Origin: Bacteroidales bacterium
Lineage (GTDB): Bacteria; Bacteroidota; Bacteroidia; Bacteroidales; WCHB1-69
NCBI GenBank assembly: GCA_017651425.1
Contig: JAGCCZ010000009.1
Location: 1-52,106, forward strand
Direction of reading: 5' to 3'
DNA length: 52,106 nucleotides
Under the pieces are notes generated by a model. It worked only from the letters and a program-made list of their open reading frames with translations. It searched no databases and was not told the DNA's origin. Each line of letters begins with the position of its first letter. The first letter of the stretch is position 1. The position numbers and the translations under genes are program-made. This document shows, piece after piece, positions 26,673 to 35,137 of the stretch.

Positions 26673-29231
26673 ATGAATGAAGAAGAAAAGTTAGGTGAAA
26701 AAATCATGCAGGTCAACATCGAAAATCAGATGAAGACCGCCTACATCGACTATTCCATGTCCGTGATTGTTTCCCGTGCGCTTCCCGATGTGCGCGACGG
26801 CCTCAAGCCCGTCCAACGCCGCATCATCTATGCCATGTGGGACAACAACATAGTCTCCACACAACCTTATAAGAAATCGGCCAGAATTGTGGGCGAGGTG
26901 CTCGGTAAGTACCATCCCCATGGTGACTCCGCCGTCTATGACGCCATGGTGCGCATGGCCCAGCCGTGGTCGCTGCGCTACCCGTTTGTGGACGGCCAGG
27001 GCAACTTCGGCTCCGTTGACGGCGACAGCCCCGCTGCCATGCGTTACACGGAAGCCCGCCTTCGCAAATCCGCTGAAGACATGGTGGCCGACATCGAGAA
27101 GGACACCGTGGACATGACCCTCAATTTTGACGACTCTATCCCCGAACCGACAGTCCTCCCCTCCAAGATCCCTAACCTTTTGGTGAATGGCTCCGCAGGT
27201 ATCGCTGTCGGTATGGCCACCAACATGGCCCCCCATAATCTTGGCGAGGTCTGTGACGGCATCTGTGCCTATATTGACAACAACGACATCACCATCCCGG
27301 AACTGATGCAGTATATCAAGGCTCCCGACTTCCCGTCAGGTTGTATGATCTATGGCTATCAGGGCGTGCGCGAGGCTTTCGAGACGGGACGCGGGCGCGT
27401 TGTCATGCGCGGCCACGCCGAATTTGAGGTGGACAAGACCAAAAACCGCATCATTGTCACCTCCCTGCCGTATCAGGTCAATCCCTCCGACATGATTGAG
27501 CATACGGTCAACTTGGTGAAGGAGGATAAGATTGTGGGCATCACGAATATTGAGAACCTCTCCAACAAGCGCAACGGCACGCGCATCGTCTATGACCTGC
27601 GTCGCGATGTTGTGCCCGAGGTCATCCTTAACAAGCTTTATCAAATGACCTCCCTGCAAACCTCCTTCAGCGTCAACAACGTCGCCCTCGTGAACGGCCG
27701 CCCGATGACGCTCAATTTGAAGGATCTCATCGTGGAGTATGTGAAGCACCGCCACTCGGTCGTCACCCGCCGTGCCCAGTTTGACCTCAAGAAGGCCCAG
27801 GCTCGCGCTCATATTCTGGAAGGCTTTCTCAAGGCCCTTGACATCATAGACGAGATCATCGCTCTCATCCGGGCCTCGCAAACGGTGCAGGAAGCCCAGA
27901 ACGGTTTGATGGAGAAATGGGGCTTCACTGAGATCCAGGCAAAGGCTATCGTGGAAATGCGCCTGCGCCAACTTACCGGCCTCGAACGCGAGAAGATCCA
28001 GAATGAGTATGACGAACTGCTCAAACTTATTGAATATCTTCAGGAAGTGCTTGCCGACGAACATCTCCGCATGGAGATCATCAAAAACGAGCTGCAGGAA
28101 ATCAAAAACAAATATGGCGATCCGCGCCTCTCTCCGATAGAGTTCAACTCCGCCGAGTTCCGCGTGGAGGACACCATCCCCGACGACGAGGTGGTGATCA
28201 CGATTTCCCATTTGGGCTACATCAAGCGCTGCCCGCTGGCCGAATACAAGGTTCAGAATCGTGGCGGAAAGGGCTCCAAGGGCGGCAGCTCGCGCGACGA
28301 GGATTTCATTGAACACCTCTATATGGCCACCAACCACAACTATTTGCTCTTCTTCACGGAAAAAGGCAAATGTTTCTGGCTGCGCGTGTTCGAGATCCCA
28401 GAGGGTGTCAAGACCTCCAAAGGCCGCGCCATCCAGAATATTCTCGAAATTGAGGAGGACGACCGTATCGCATCCATCATCAACCTCAAGAGCATCACGG
28501 ATCCCGACTACATCAACAATCATTTTGTCATCCTCTGCACGGAGAAGGGTGTTATCAAGAAGACCAACATCGACGCATACTCGCATCCGCGCAAGAAGGG
28601 CATCATCGCCATCAACGTGCGCGAGGGCGACCGCCTGATTGCCGCCCGCTTCACCGATGGCAACAGCGACATCATGTTGGCTCTGCATTCCGGCCGTGCC
28701 ATCCGGTTCAAGGAAAGCGAGGAACTCCGCGCCATGGGCCGCACCGCCGCCGGCGTGCGCGGCATCACGCTCGCAGGCCCGGACGACTGCATCGTGGGCG
28801 TGCTCGTCATCGACAACCACAGAAGCAACGTTTTGATAGTGTCGCAGAACGGTTTCGGCAAGCGGTCCCTCTTGGAGGACTACCGCATCACCCACCGTGG
28901 CGGCAAGGGTATCAGCACCATCAAGATCACGGAGAAGACCGGCAAGCTTATCGCCCTCAAGGATGTGACGGACGATGACGACCTGATGATCATCAACCGC
29001 TCCGGCATTGCCATCCGCCTGCATGTGGACACGCTCCGCATCCTCGGTCGCAACACGCAGGGCGTCAAGTTGATTGATTTGCGAAAGGATGACACTATCG
29101 CGGCTGTCTGTGTTGTGCCACGCCAAGACGAGGAAGACGAGGAGGAGATGGGGGAGACCCCGACAAACGAAAATCCTGAAAATATGGATGCTCCGTTAAA
29201 CTCGGATGAAAAAGAGTTGTCTGACAATTGA
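26673..29231 (+). CDS. gyrA: DNA gyrase subunit A
   Basis: An 852-residue breakage-reunion subunit of gyrase, which introduces negative supercoils with GyrB. The start region ([20 protein letters not shown]) and [11 protein letters not shown] are canonical. The catalytic tyrosine is Tyr125 in [10 protein letters not shown]. The quinolone-resistance region reads [10 protein letters not shown] with Ser86 and Asp90, the positions matching E. coli Ser83 and Asp87, i.e. the usual susceptible residues. The C-terminal pinwheel contains a GyrA box-like [10 protein letters not shown], which favours GyrA over ParC. The acidic tail ([10 protein letters not shown]) is normal. The first TPR gene starts 15 bp downstream. 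No perfect -7 element was found upstream. Confidence 0.95.
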   Translation: MNEEEKLGEKIMQVNIENQMKTAYIDYSMSVIVSRALPDVRDGLKPVQRRIIYAMWDNNIVSTQPYKKSARIVGEVLGKYHPHGDSAVYDAMVRMAQPWSLRYPFVDGQGNFGSVDGDSPAAMRYTEARLRKSAEDMVADIEKDTVDMTLNFDDSIPEPTVLPSKIPNLLVNGSAGIAVGMATNMAPHNLGEVCDGICAYIDNNDITIPELMQYIKAPDFPSGCMIYGYQGVREAFETGRGRVVMRGHAEFEVDKTKNRIIVTSLPYQVNPSDMIEHTVNLVKEDKIVGITNIENLSNKRNGTRIVYDLRRDVVPEVILNKLYQMTSLQTSFSVNNVALVNGRPMTLNLKDLIVEYVKHRHSVVTRRAQFDLKKAQARAHILEGFLKALDIIDEIIALIRASQTVQEAQNGLMEKWGFTEIQAKAIVEMRLRQLTGLEREKIQNEYDELLKLIEYLQEVLADEHLRMEIIKNELQEIKNKYGDPRLSPIEFNSAEFRVEDTIPDDEVVITISHLGYIKRCPLAEYKVQNRGGKGSKGGSSRDEDFIEHLYMATNHNYLLFFTEKGKCFWLRVFEIPEGVKTSKGRAIQNILEIEEDDRIASIINLKSITDPDYINNHFVILCTEKGVIKKTNIDAYSHPRKKGIIAINVREGDRLIAARFTDGNSDIMLALHSGRAIRFKESEELRAMGRTAAGVRGITLAGPDDCIVGVLVIDNHRSNVLIVSQNGFGKRSLLEDYRITHRGGKGISTIKITEKTGKLIALKDVTDDDDLMIINRSGIAIRLHVDTLRILGRNTQGVKLIDLRKDDTIAAVCVVPRQDEEDEEEMGETPTNENPENMDAPLNSDEKELSDN

Positions 29232-29245
29232 TTTTTTCTGAAACG

Positions 29246-30433
29246 ATGAAACGCCTTATACTATTTTCCTGGATTTTTGCAGCATCTCTCGGCTTGTATG
29301 CCCAGAAAGCGTCCCTGACCAAGGCCTACAATTTCTATTATGACAAGAATTTTGTCAAGGCCAAGGAGGCGATCGACCTCTGCACGCAGGACGAGAAGCT
29401 TTCCGGCAAAGCGCAAACATGGCTTTACAAAGGCAATATCTGCTATTTCTTGGCCAACGAGGAGTACGGAGCCAAGCAAAAGGACCCTCAATTCATGATT
29501 CTTCATCCCGATGCACCGGTGGAGGCTTACGATGCTTTTGCCAAGTCCATGGAAATCAACCCGAATGCTGAAGCCATGGAGATGTTTTCCGCCAAGGAAG
29601 CGCTGAAGCAGCTTTATCCGCTTTTGTTGGTGCGTGGTGTGGATCAGCTTATTGCCAAGGATTATAATGGTGCCAAGTCCACGCTCGCCAAGGGCATAGC
29701 CTCCTATGAGATGGATAAGCCGCAATATCCGATGAACGGTGACCTCTACTATTATTATGCTTACACGCTTGAAGCGATGGGCGACACCAAGGATTTGCGC
29801 TCTTATTATCAGAAGGCCATCGACGACGGCTCGCAAATGCCATACGTTTACATTCGGCTCTTGGAAAGCTACAAGGCGGAAAACAACAGGGAGATGGCAG
29901 CGAAAACCCTTGCCCAAGCCAAGTCCAAATTGCCCGGCAACGTGAACCTGTCCATAGCGGAGATCGACTATCTGTACTGGTTGGGCGACAGCATTGCAGC
30001 CAAGAACAGGTTGAAGAGCATCCCGACGAGCAGCCTGCAAAGTGCCGATGAGTTTGTGAACCTGTCGAACTTTTACATCAGGGAGAAGCAATACGAGGAG
30101 GCTGTCAGCCTTTTGGACAAGGCCAATGCGCTGTCACCAGGGAATTTTGTGGTCCTCTACAATCTTGGGGTTTGTCACTACAGTATTTCCGAGAAGCTGT
30201 TCAACCAGTATAACCAGTCGGCTCTCCACAACCCGAACAGCCCTGAGTCCCAGGATTACAAATTGCGTTCCGAGCAGGAACTGTCGCAGTCGGCCACTTA
30301 TTTTGAGCAGGCGCGGGCTCTGGAACCGCAGGACCTTAACCTGCTCAACACGCTGAAGGCCATTTACGCCCGCCAGCAGTCTCCCAAATATGATGAAATT
30401 GATAAGTTAATCAAGGATATAGAAAAAAAATAA
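29246..30433 (+). CDS. Periplasmic TPR-repeat protein
   Basis: A 395-residue protein with a signal peptide (MKRLILFSWIFAASLGLYAQ). The mature region is a series of TPR-like helical hairpins (SLTKAYNFYYDKNFVKAKEA; FVNLSNFYIREKQYEEAVSL, LDKANALSPGNFVVLYNLGV), a protein-binding scaffold. The frame continues six codons upstream to 29228, but the signal peptide indicates the ATG at 29246, 15 bp after gyrA. A second TPR protein of equal length follows after 34 bp. A TPR gene next to gyrA is, as I recall, also found in Porphyromonas, where such a protein has been linked to virulence; the molecular role is unclear. Confidence 0.82.
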   Translation: MKRLILFSWIFAASLGLYAQKASLTKAYNFYYDKNFVKAKEAIDLCTQDEKLSGKAQTWLYKGNICYFLANEEYGAKQKDPQFMILHPDAPVEAYDAFAKSMEINPNAEAMEMFSAKEALKQLYPLLLVRGVDQLIAKDYNGAKSTLAKGIASYEMDKPQYPMNGDLYYYYAYTLEAMGDTKDLRSYYQKAIDDGSQMPYVYIRLLESYKAENNREMAAKTLAQAKSKLPGNVNLSIAEIDYLYWLGDSIAAKNRLKSIPTSSLQSADEFVNLSNFYIREKQYEEAVSLLDKANALSPGNFVVLYNLGVCHYSISEKLFNQYNQSALHNPNSPESQDYKLRSEQELSQSATYFEQARALEPQDLNLLNTLKAIYARQQSPKYDEIDKLIKDIEKK

Positions 30434-30467
30434 TCAAATTTAATAACCCATTCAAAACAACACTACA

Positions 30468-31655
30468 ATGAAAAAGCTAACCCTTCTCTTAGTCGCTTTG
30501 ATGGTTGGTTCGACCATCTTTGCCCAAACCTGCATTGATGATGCTTGGCAGTGCCTGAAGCAGAACCAGGCCCCCAAGGCCAAGAAGTTCATCGAGAACT
30601 GTGTCGAAGCCTATCCCGACAACGCCCAGGTGTGGTTGATGAGAGGAAACGTGTACATCAACTTGCTGAACTCCGATCAGAAGAAGATGCAAGCCGATCC
30701 GAACTATGTGCCGCGCTATCCCGATGCTTTGAGCATTGCAAACGAGTCTTTCGTGAAGGCTCTGAAATTGGATGCTACGGTGAAGCCCAAGACGGGTATG
30801 TTGGGCGCCTTGGATGGCCAGAAACTCTGTGCGCAACCCTTCTATGACGAAGGTGTCCGTTATCTGAGCCAAGGGAAATACCAGCAGGCCCTTGACAATT
30901 TCGTGCAGTCTGCCAAGAATTTCGAGATTTCCAAGTCCCCCAATGCCTCATTGGCATATTTCCAAGCCGGCATCATCTACAGGGATCAGTTGAAGGATGT
31001 CGAGAATGCCAAGGCCATGTTCCTGAAGTCTGTCAACACCAACCCGAACTTCACCTACGGTCTCATCGAACTGTATTACATGTATCTTGATGACAAGGAT
31101 ACCGCCAACTGTGGCAAGATGGCTGAAAAGTTGTCCGTTGCCAAGAAGGATGCAAACACGATTGCATCTGTCTATGAGACTTTGATGAGCTACTATTCCA
31201 TGACCGGTGAAGAGGAGAAGCTGATGGCAATTTGCGATTCCGCATTGGCAGTGAGCTCTTCTGACACGATGGTTGCCGTTTGCACCAACTACCTGAGCAA
31301 CTTCAAGTCCTTCCAGAAGGCGGAGGAGCTGTTGACCAAGGCTTTGGCTACCAATCCGAACTCTTTCAAGCTGAACGAGCAGATGGGCTACATGTTCTAT
31401 GAGAGAATGCATGCCATCGAGGACAAGATTGCAGAGCTGAAGAAGGAGAAGAAGTGGGACGAGGCCATTGCCATGAACAACTCTCCCGAGTTGAAGGAGA
31501 TGACGCAGAAGGCCCACGAGTGGTGCCAGAAGGCATACGATATTTTCTCTGACAACCTGGACAACAACAAGCATCTCCGCGAGCTGAAGGTCAAGTTGGG
31601 ACTTGAGGTTCCGCAGGAGCTCAACGACAAGATCAACGCCAGACTCCAACACTAA
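30468..31655 (+). CDS. Periplasmic TPR-repeat protein (paralogue-like)
   Basis: A 395-residue protein with a signal peptide (MKKLTLLLVALMVGSTIFAQ) and TPR-like repeats (AWQCLKQNQAPKAKKFIENC; YFQAGIIYRDQLKDVENAKA). Two cysteines lie early in the mature chain (TCIDDAWQC). The length and layout match the preceding gene, suggesting an old duplication, but sequence identity looks low. It ends the gyrA-tpr-tpr unit, closed by a strong terminator at 31679-31714. Probably a periplasmic scaffold; partners unknown. Confidence 0.82.
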   Translation: MKKLTLLLVALMVGSTIFAQTCIDDAWQCLKQNQAPKAKKFIENCVEAYPDNAQVWLMRGNVYINLLNSDQKKMQADPNYVPRYPDALSIANESFVKALKLDATVKPKTGMLGALDGQKLCAQPFYDEGVRYLSQGKYQQALDNFVQSAKNFEISKSPNASLAYFQAGIIYRDQLKDVENAKAMFLKSVNTNPNFTYGLIELYYMYLDDKDTANCGKMAEKLSVAKKDANTIASVYETLMSYYSMTGEEEKLMAICDSALAVSSSDTMVAVCTNYLSNFKSFQKAEELLTKALATNPNSFKLNEQMGYMFYERMHAIEDKIAELKKEKKWDEAIAMNNSPELKEMTQKAHEWCQKAYDIFSDNLDNNKHLRELKVKLGLEVPQELNDKINARLQH

Positions 31656-31678
31656 AATAGTGGTACGATAATCAGATG

Positions 31679-31714
31679 GCCAAGGACGTTCAAGCGTTCT
31701 TGGCTATTTTTTTT
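31679..31714 (+). terminator. Rho-independent terminator after the gyrA-TPR unit
   Basis: GCCAAGGACG (31679-31688) pairs with CGTTCTTGGC (31695-31704) with one G-T pair and a 6-base loop, followed by an eight-T tract. Confidence 0.85.
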
Positions 31715-31716
31715 AG

Positions 31717-31748
31717 GAATTATCCCTCTTAGCCTTGCGAAAAAAAGA
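31717..31748. repeat. Dispersed repeat related to the 6.1-kb element
   Basis: GAATTATCCCT, then TTAGCCTTGC and an A-tract, matches about 25 of 32 positions with the reverse complement of the right end of the MITE-like element (about 6177-6208). Here it is a single end without a partner. Confidence 0.45.
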
Positions 31749-31787
31749 ACTGTTTGATGATCTGCAAATTCTTATGCAAAAGTTTAG

Positions 31788-31795
31788 TATCTTTG
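31788..31795 (+). promoter_or_regulatory. -7 promoter element of the GIY-YIG-like gene
   Basis: TATCTTTG, an exact TAnnTTTG match, 28 bp before the ATG at 31824. Confidence 0.6.
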
Positions 31796-31823
31796 CGGTC
31801 GCAAACAATAGCAAGAATAGGAT

Positions 31824-32168
31824 ATGGAAAAGAAAGTGGAATACAACTTTGTGACGGGGTTTGTCGGAGATGTACTGCTATCGATGGAAAGAAGCTATAA
31901 GGTCTTCAAGTCAAGATACCGTCATGTAAAGGTTGGGATCACGGGTCGTGACCTGCAGGAACGCTTTAACGAGCATCTGAAAGAAAAGGGTTGGAACAGG
32001 ATGGTGGTTAGATACAGGACATCGTCGGAGAGGTTTGCAAATGTGGCCGAAAAATACTTCATGAACAAACATGTTGAGCTGGATAACTCCTGGACAGGTT
32101 ACAGCCCTCTCACCGATGGCCCGTATGACTATGTGTATTTCCTTCTCTCCGGGGAACTTAAAAAGTAG
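31824..32168 (+). CDS. Small GIY-YIG-like protein
   Basis: A 114-residue soluble protein. The stretch HVKVGITGRDLQERFNEHLK followed by an AEKYFMNKH helix resembles GIY-YIG nuclease domains (a glycine in KVGIT, arginine in ERF, glutamate in AEKYF), but the leading GIY tyrosine pattern is weak. It may be a divergent or inactive member or a homing-type fragment. It has its own promoter and ends 1 bp before the convergent stop of the PIN toxin gene. It opens the accessory stretch that also holds a toxin pair and a CRISPR scar. Confidence 0.5.
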   Translation: MEKKVEYNFVTGFVGDVLLSMERSYKVFKSRYRHVKVGITGRDLQERFNEHLKEKGWNRMVVRYRTSSERFANVAEKYFMNKHVELDNSWTGYSPLTDGPYDYVYFLLSGELKK

Positions 32169-32169
32169 C

Positions 32170-32589
32170 CTATGCTTCCAGCAGGTTCAGTCCGTATTTA
32201 CGGTAATGTGGGAACTTGGTGTCGTGGCTGATGCAGGTTTGCTTGTGTGCTATACAGTTTGCAATGATTATTCGGTCTGTCATGCCTGAGTGTTTCGCGC
32301 CGTTGATGGTCAATATCGGGGTTTGTTCCAAAACGTCGAAAACCTTTTGCGTGATCAGGTCCATTTCTATGTTCATGGATTGTAAGGCCTCATGCACGGC
32401 TTTAACTCCGCCGGGAATCTTTACTTTTCCGAGCTGGCAGAGATGGGTCAGCTCCAATATGACAAATTCAGAGGTTACATATTGATCTCCGCCAGGGTAG
32501 AGAATATCGTCCCTCAAATTATTGTCCAATTTGGGGCTTTCGCTCACCAGCCAGTACACAATGTGGGTGTCGAGAAAGTATCGGGCCAT
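32170..32589 (-). CDS. PIN-domain ribonuclease toxin (VapC-like)
   Basis: A 139-residue PIN-domain protein. The four acidic residues of the metal-dependent RNase site are in place: Asp7 (FLDTH), Glu46 (ILELT), Asp105 (MTDRII) and Asp123 (SHDTKF). Relatives cleave tRNA or rRNA and are held by an antitoxin from the same operon. Its start is 1 bp past the stop of a 38-codon basic gene (32591-32707) placed exactly where an antitoxin would be. Transcription is probably from 32727-32734. The target RNA is unknown. Confidence 0.82.
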   Translation of the reverse strand: MARYFLDTHIVYWLVSESPKLDNNLRDDILYPGGDQYVTSEFVILELTHLCQLGKVKIPGGVKAVHEALQSMNIEMDLITQKVFDVLEQTPILTINGAKHSGMTDRIIIANCIAHKQTCISHDTKFPHYRKYGLNLLEA

Positions 32590-32590
32590 T

Positions 32591-32707
32591 CTAATTCAGG
32601 TTAAAGGGGTCTTTCACAAGCTCTTGACATCCCTTGATAAACTTGAACTTTTTTCTCGGTTTTGCCGATGTCTTTGGGTTTGCTTTTCTGATTTTCTTCG
32701 GTGCCAT
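32591..32707 (-). CDS. Very small basic protein, candidate antitoxin of the PIN toxin
   Basis: Thirty-eight codons beginning MAPKKIRKANPKTS and ending LVKDPFNLN. The N-terminal half is strongly basic (nine or more Lys/Arg) and the tail has a G-x-x-E/D-x-x-x-x-P pattern reminiscent of the toxin-binding end of DUF2281-type antitoxins. Its stop is TAG, with the toxin ATG 1 bp further on, so translation is likely coupled. A perfect -7 element lies 19 bp upstream. It is half the size of usual VapB-like partners and lacks a DNA-binding domain, so it may be a minimal antitoxin or the remainder of one. Confidence 0.55.
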   Translation of the reverse strand: MAPKKIRKANPKTSAKPRKKFKFIKGCQELVKDPFNLN

Positions 32708-32726
32708 GACTGTTTGAAATTTTCTG

Positions 32727-32734
32727 CAAAGATA
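32727..32734 (-). promoter_or_regulatory. -7 promoter element of the mini-antitoxin/PIN pair
   Basis: Minus strand TATCTTTG, an exact TAnnTTTG match, with TTG about 16 bp upstream, and 19 bp before the 38-codon gene. Confidence 0.6.
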
Positions 32735-33044
32735 TAAAATATTCTAAATGCAAGGAGCCAAAAATTAAAAAAATGCTATTACTAACAATGAAAAGAGTTG
32801 TCTTTGTAAAAAGGTTGTTGCAACGTATTGACAGCTATAATTTTAAGACACCATGTGCCGGGAGGGAATCGGGATTTCGCAAAACAGAGAGGAAATCCGA
32901 ACATTCCAATCACATTTGCTGTTGTGAATTGCTTTCAAAGATTGCGCAAGCCGAGTGCAAACGAGCGTGCTCGGTTTGCCGTGAGGGGATCTGTTTTATG
33001 GGACAGATGCCTGCGGTGTTGGTGACAGGTTGATTTGTGGTACT
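32735..33044. other. Non-coding remnant region left of the CRISPR scar
   Basis: No convincing gene in about 310 bp. An 86-codon frame exists but has no domain, signal or codon support. Two items stand out: GTTGTGAATTGCTTTCAAA (32921-32939), which resembles the first half of Bacteroides type II-C CRISPR repeats as I remember them, and a hairpin GCAAACGAGC/GCTCGGTTTGC (32957-32979). Confidence 0.45.
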
Positions 33045-33147
33045 ATTTCAATTCCTTATGGTTCGATTAAAAGTCGCGACGTCCCCGTGTGTCTCGTTCC
33101 AACTTGTCATATAATGTTTCAATCCACGCGCCCACGCGGGGCGCGAC
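33045..33147. CRISPR. Two-repeat CRISPR remnant (type I-C-like)
   Basis: A 32-bp unit at 33116-33147 begins GTTTCAATCCACGCG and ends GGGGCGCGAC, with an internal inverted repeat. Read in reverse it has the typical type I-C layout (GTCGC... GTGGATTGAAAC). Exactly 35 bp to its left, a normal I-C spacer length, is GTCGCGAC (33073-33080), the end of a second repeat. The rest of that repeat (33045-33072) is instead ATTTCAATTCCTTATGG and CGATTAAAA, which resembles another (I-B/III-type) repeat. So there is one candidate spacer (33081-33115). No cas gene is present in the window. Confidence 0.7.
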
Positions 33148-33169
33148 CAAATGCGGCCACATTCTTCAG

Positions 33170-33676
33170 ATGAATTATCAAAAATTCAGCGATTCTGAAT
33201 CGTATAGCACAATTATTGAACCTTATTGCCTGAAACTTTTTCACCAACGTTGGTATCTCCTTGGGAAAAATCAATGCAAGGAAGGTAGGTTGAGCATCTA
33301 TGCCCTTGATCGAATTATTGAACTTGAAGAAAATGAACAGAGTTTTGAATTGGACCCTGCGTTCGATGCCGACAGTTTCTTCAAAAACTATTTTGGTGTT
33401 TTCATCGGTGAAAACGAGAAACCCACACGCATTGTCTTACGCGCATACGGGAAAATGATTCCCTTGATACGGACTCTGCCAAAACATGTTTCGCAAAAAG
33501 AAATCGCCACAACCGATTCGTATTCTGATTTTGAGTATTATTTGGTTCCTACATTTGACTTCCAACAAGAAATCCTGAAGGAAGGTCACGAACTGGAGGT
33601 CATCGAACCTCAATCTTTGAGGAAGAAAATACATGGCGAACTGAAAAATGCATTAAAGAGGTATCAAAAAAAGTAG
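33170..33676 (+). pseudogene. WYL-domain regulator lacking its DNA-binding half
   Basis: About 168 residues matching only the C-terminal part of WYL regulators: YSTIIEPYCLKLFHQRWYLL with the W-Y-L motif, IYALDRI, and the C-terminal extension ending LKNALKRYQKK. The N-terminal winged helix (~130-150 residues) is missing. The frame is open further left only through the CRISPR repeat, which translates as VSIHAPTRGA, a well-known product of reading I-C repeats. WYL proteins often regulate CRISPR-Cas and other defence genes, sensing nucleic acid ligands. The WYL core is uninterrupted, so a truncated product could be made, but DNA binding is lost. Confidence 0.72.
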
Positions 33677-33728
33677 GGAATAAGAAAACATAACAAAAAA
33701 ACGTTCCCGAGATAACTATTAACTCGCT

Positions 33729-35048
33729 TTAGAATGCGTACCCAACGCCGAGGGTCGCGAACCCGCGTGCACCGAAGCCCAATTCGGCCGTGCCGAACCA
33801 GTGTTCTGCGCCCGCGCTCACCCCGATGGCGGTCAGTTGTAAAGAGCTGTAGTGGTAGTGGGGAACGCGTTCTTCGTAGGTGGCGAGATCAATCTGTTTG
33901 TACGGATGACCGACCATGAAACCGATGCCTAAACCAAACCCGGAATAGAGCGTTACGTGCTTCCTGTTCAGATAAGAAAACCGCAACTCGGCCAGCAAGT
34001 TGAAATGCTCGTCGTTACGTTCCGGCATCGTGTGGCTCCTCAGATGGGTATGGCCTAAAGAGCCTCCGATCCAGCACCATTTGGCTACCCGGTAATGGTA
34101 GCTGAGGGATAGAGTAGGGAGTGCGCTTTTCGATAACCCGCTAAAGAGTATAGATAGGGGGGATGGATCGGAAAGGGAAAGCATCAGCTCGTGACGGGGC
34201 AAATCCTTGTCCCATCGGGGCTTCTGGTAAAGTTTTTCCTTGGTTTTCTTGAAGTTGTGTATGTATGCGACTTGGATGTCGAAGTGAGTGTTGGTGGTGG
34301 AGACAGTGCCGGCGGCTTCCTCGTCGGGAAAGTAGTACCATCCTTGCGAAAAACGGACCAGTCCGACGTTGGCGCCGACAGCGAACCGCAGCAGGTCATC
34401 GTAGGGCAGACGGTAGTAGAATCCGAAATCGAAGAGCAGGTCCGCCGTCACGGAGTTGGGCAGCAGGTCGTAAGCCATACTAAACACCATATCCTCCCCA
34501 TTGCCGGCTTCATCCGTTCTGACTAACGCTTGTTCCGCGTTTTCGAAGTGTTGCCCATAAAGACGCCCCATTTCAATAAAAAATCCCACGGTCCCTAACC
34601 GAACACCGAGGTCGGAGAAGAGGTGGAACCGGTCGCCTACGGGCAAGTGCATTTCAAATTTGACAGGAAAGTACAAGGAGGAGTAGTGGTCTGAGAATAC
34701 AAACTTTTGCCCTCCCAATGGGTATTGGATGCGGACTTTCTGCCGCCACGTGTCACCGTATTCCAGCCCGACGGAGACCCCGAAAAAGTCGGCAAAATGA
34801 TAGGATGCTTCAATCCCGGCCAAATAGCCGCAGCCGGGCAGTCCTTCAGGGGAGGGGTAGTCGCCAATGTTTGGGAACACGTCACAAGGGCGGGTCACCC
34901 CGACGGATGCCGTATAGCCGAAATGGAATCCGCGGAATGGGTCATATCTGCGGATGTCTTGCGCTGATAGTGGCGTGGGGAACAGTATGGTTGCCAATAA
35001 GATAGCGAATGCGGCGTGTCTTGCTCTTCTTAGTTTTGCACAATTCAT
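33729..35048 (-). CDS. Outer-membrane beta-barrel protein, unknown role
   Basis: A 439-residue protein with a signal peptide (AAFAILLATILFPTPLSAQ). Two barrel-like parts: ~residues 35-275 and ~290-439, each with repeated amphipathic strands (FHFGYTASVGV, FFGVSVGLEYGDTW; HVTLYSGFGLGIGFMVG) and a C-terminal strand ending in aromatic F (GFATLGVGYAF). No named family recognised; possibly a duplicated eight-strand barrel. It stands between the WYL remnant and the orphan toxin domain without a convincing -7 element. It may be an older resident of the locus rather than mobile cargo. Confidence 0.75.
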   Translation of the reverse strand: MNCAKLRRARHAAFAILLATILFPTPLSAQDIRRYDPFRGFHFGYTASVGVTRPCDVFPNIGDYPSPEGLPGCGYLAGIEASYHFADFFGVSVGLEYGDTWRQKVRIQYPLGGQKFVFSDHYSSLYFPVKFEMHLPVGDRFHLFSDLGVRLGTVGFFIEMGRLYGQHFENAEQALVRTDEAGNGEDMVFSMAYDLLPNSVTADLLFDFGFYYRLPYDDLLRFAVGANVGLVRFSQGWYYFPDEEAAGTVSTTNTHFDIQVAYIHNFKKTKEKLYQKPRWDKDLPRHELMLSLSDPSPLSILFSGLSKSALPTLSLSYHYRVAKWCWIGGSLGHTHLRSHTMPERNDEHFNLLAELRFSYLNRKHVTLYSGFGLGIGFMVGHPYKQIDLATYEERVPHYHYSSLQLTAIGVSAGAEHWFGTAELGFGARGFATLGVGYAF

Positions 35049-35137
35049 TTTTCTTTATTTCCTATACTCAAGGTCAACGGTCAAATAAACAGATTATTGC
35101 GAGAAATATCTTTTGAAATTCAAATAACGGAGGACGA

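Noticed and set aside
27336..29126. Long open frame antisense to gyrA (about 596 codons); similar long antisense frames over clpC (23988-25679) and the RND pump (9729-10676)
   Set aside because: They lie wholly opposite conserved genes, have no domain, signal or promoter, and are explained by G/C-ending codon bias on the coding strand.
32773..33033. 86-codon frame left of the CRISPR scar
   Set aside because: No domain, no promoter, composition unlike neighbouring genes; overlaps repeat-like and hairpin sequence.
33045..33080. A single genuine 36-bp repeat of one CRISPR type
   Set aside because: Its right 8 bp match the I-C repeat end and its left ~28 bp match another repeat style; a hybrid fits better than one unknown repeat, though this remains open.
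33089..33169. Upstream start giving a 195-residue WYL protein beginning MSRSNLSYNVSIHAPTRGA
   Set aside because: These residues are the translated CRISPR spacer and repeat, not protein-coding sequence.
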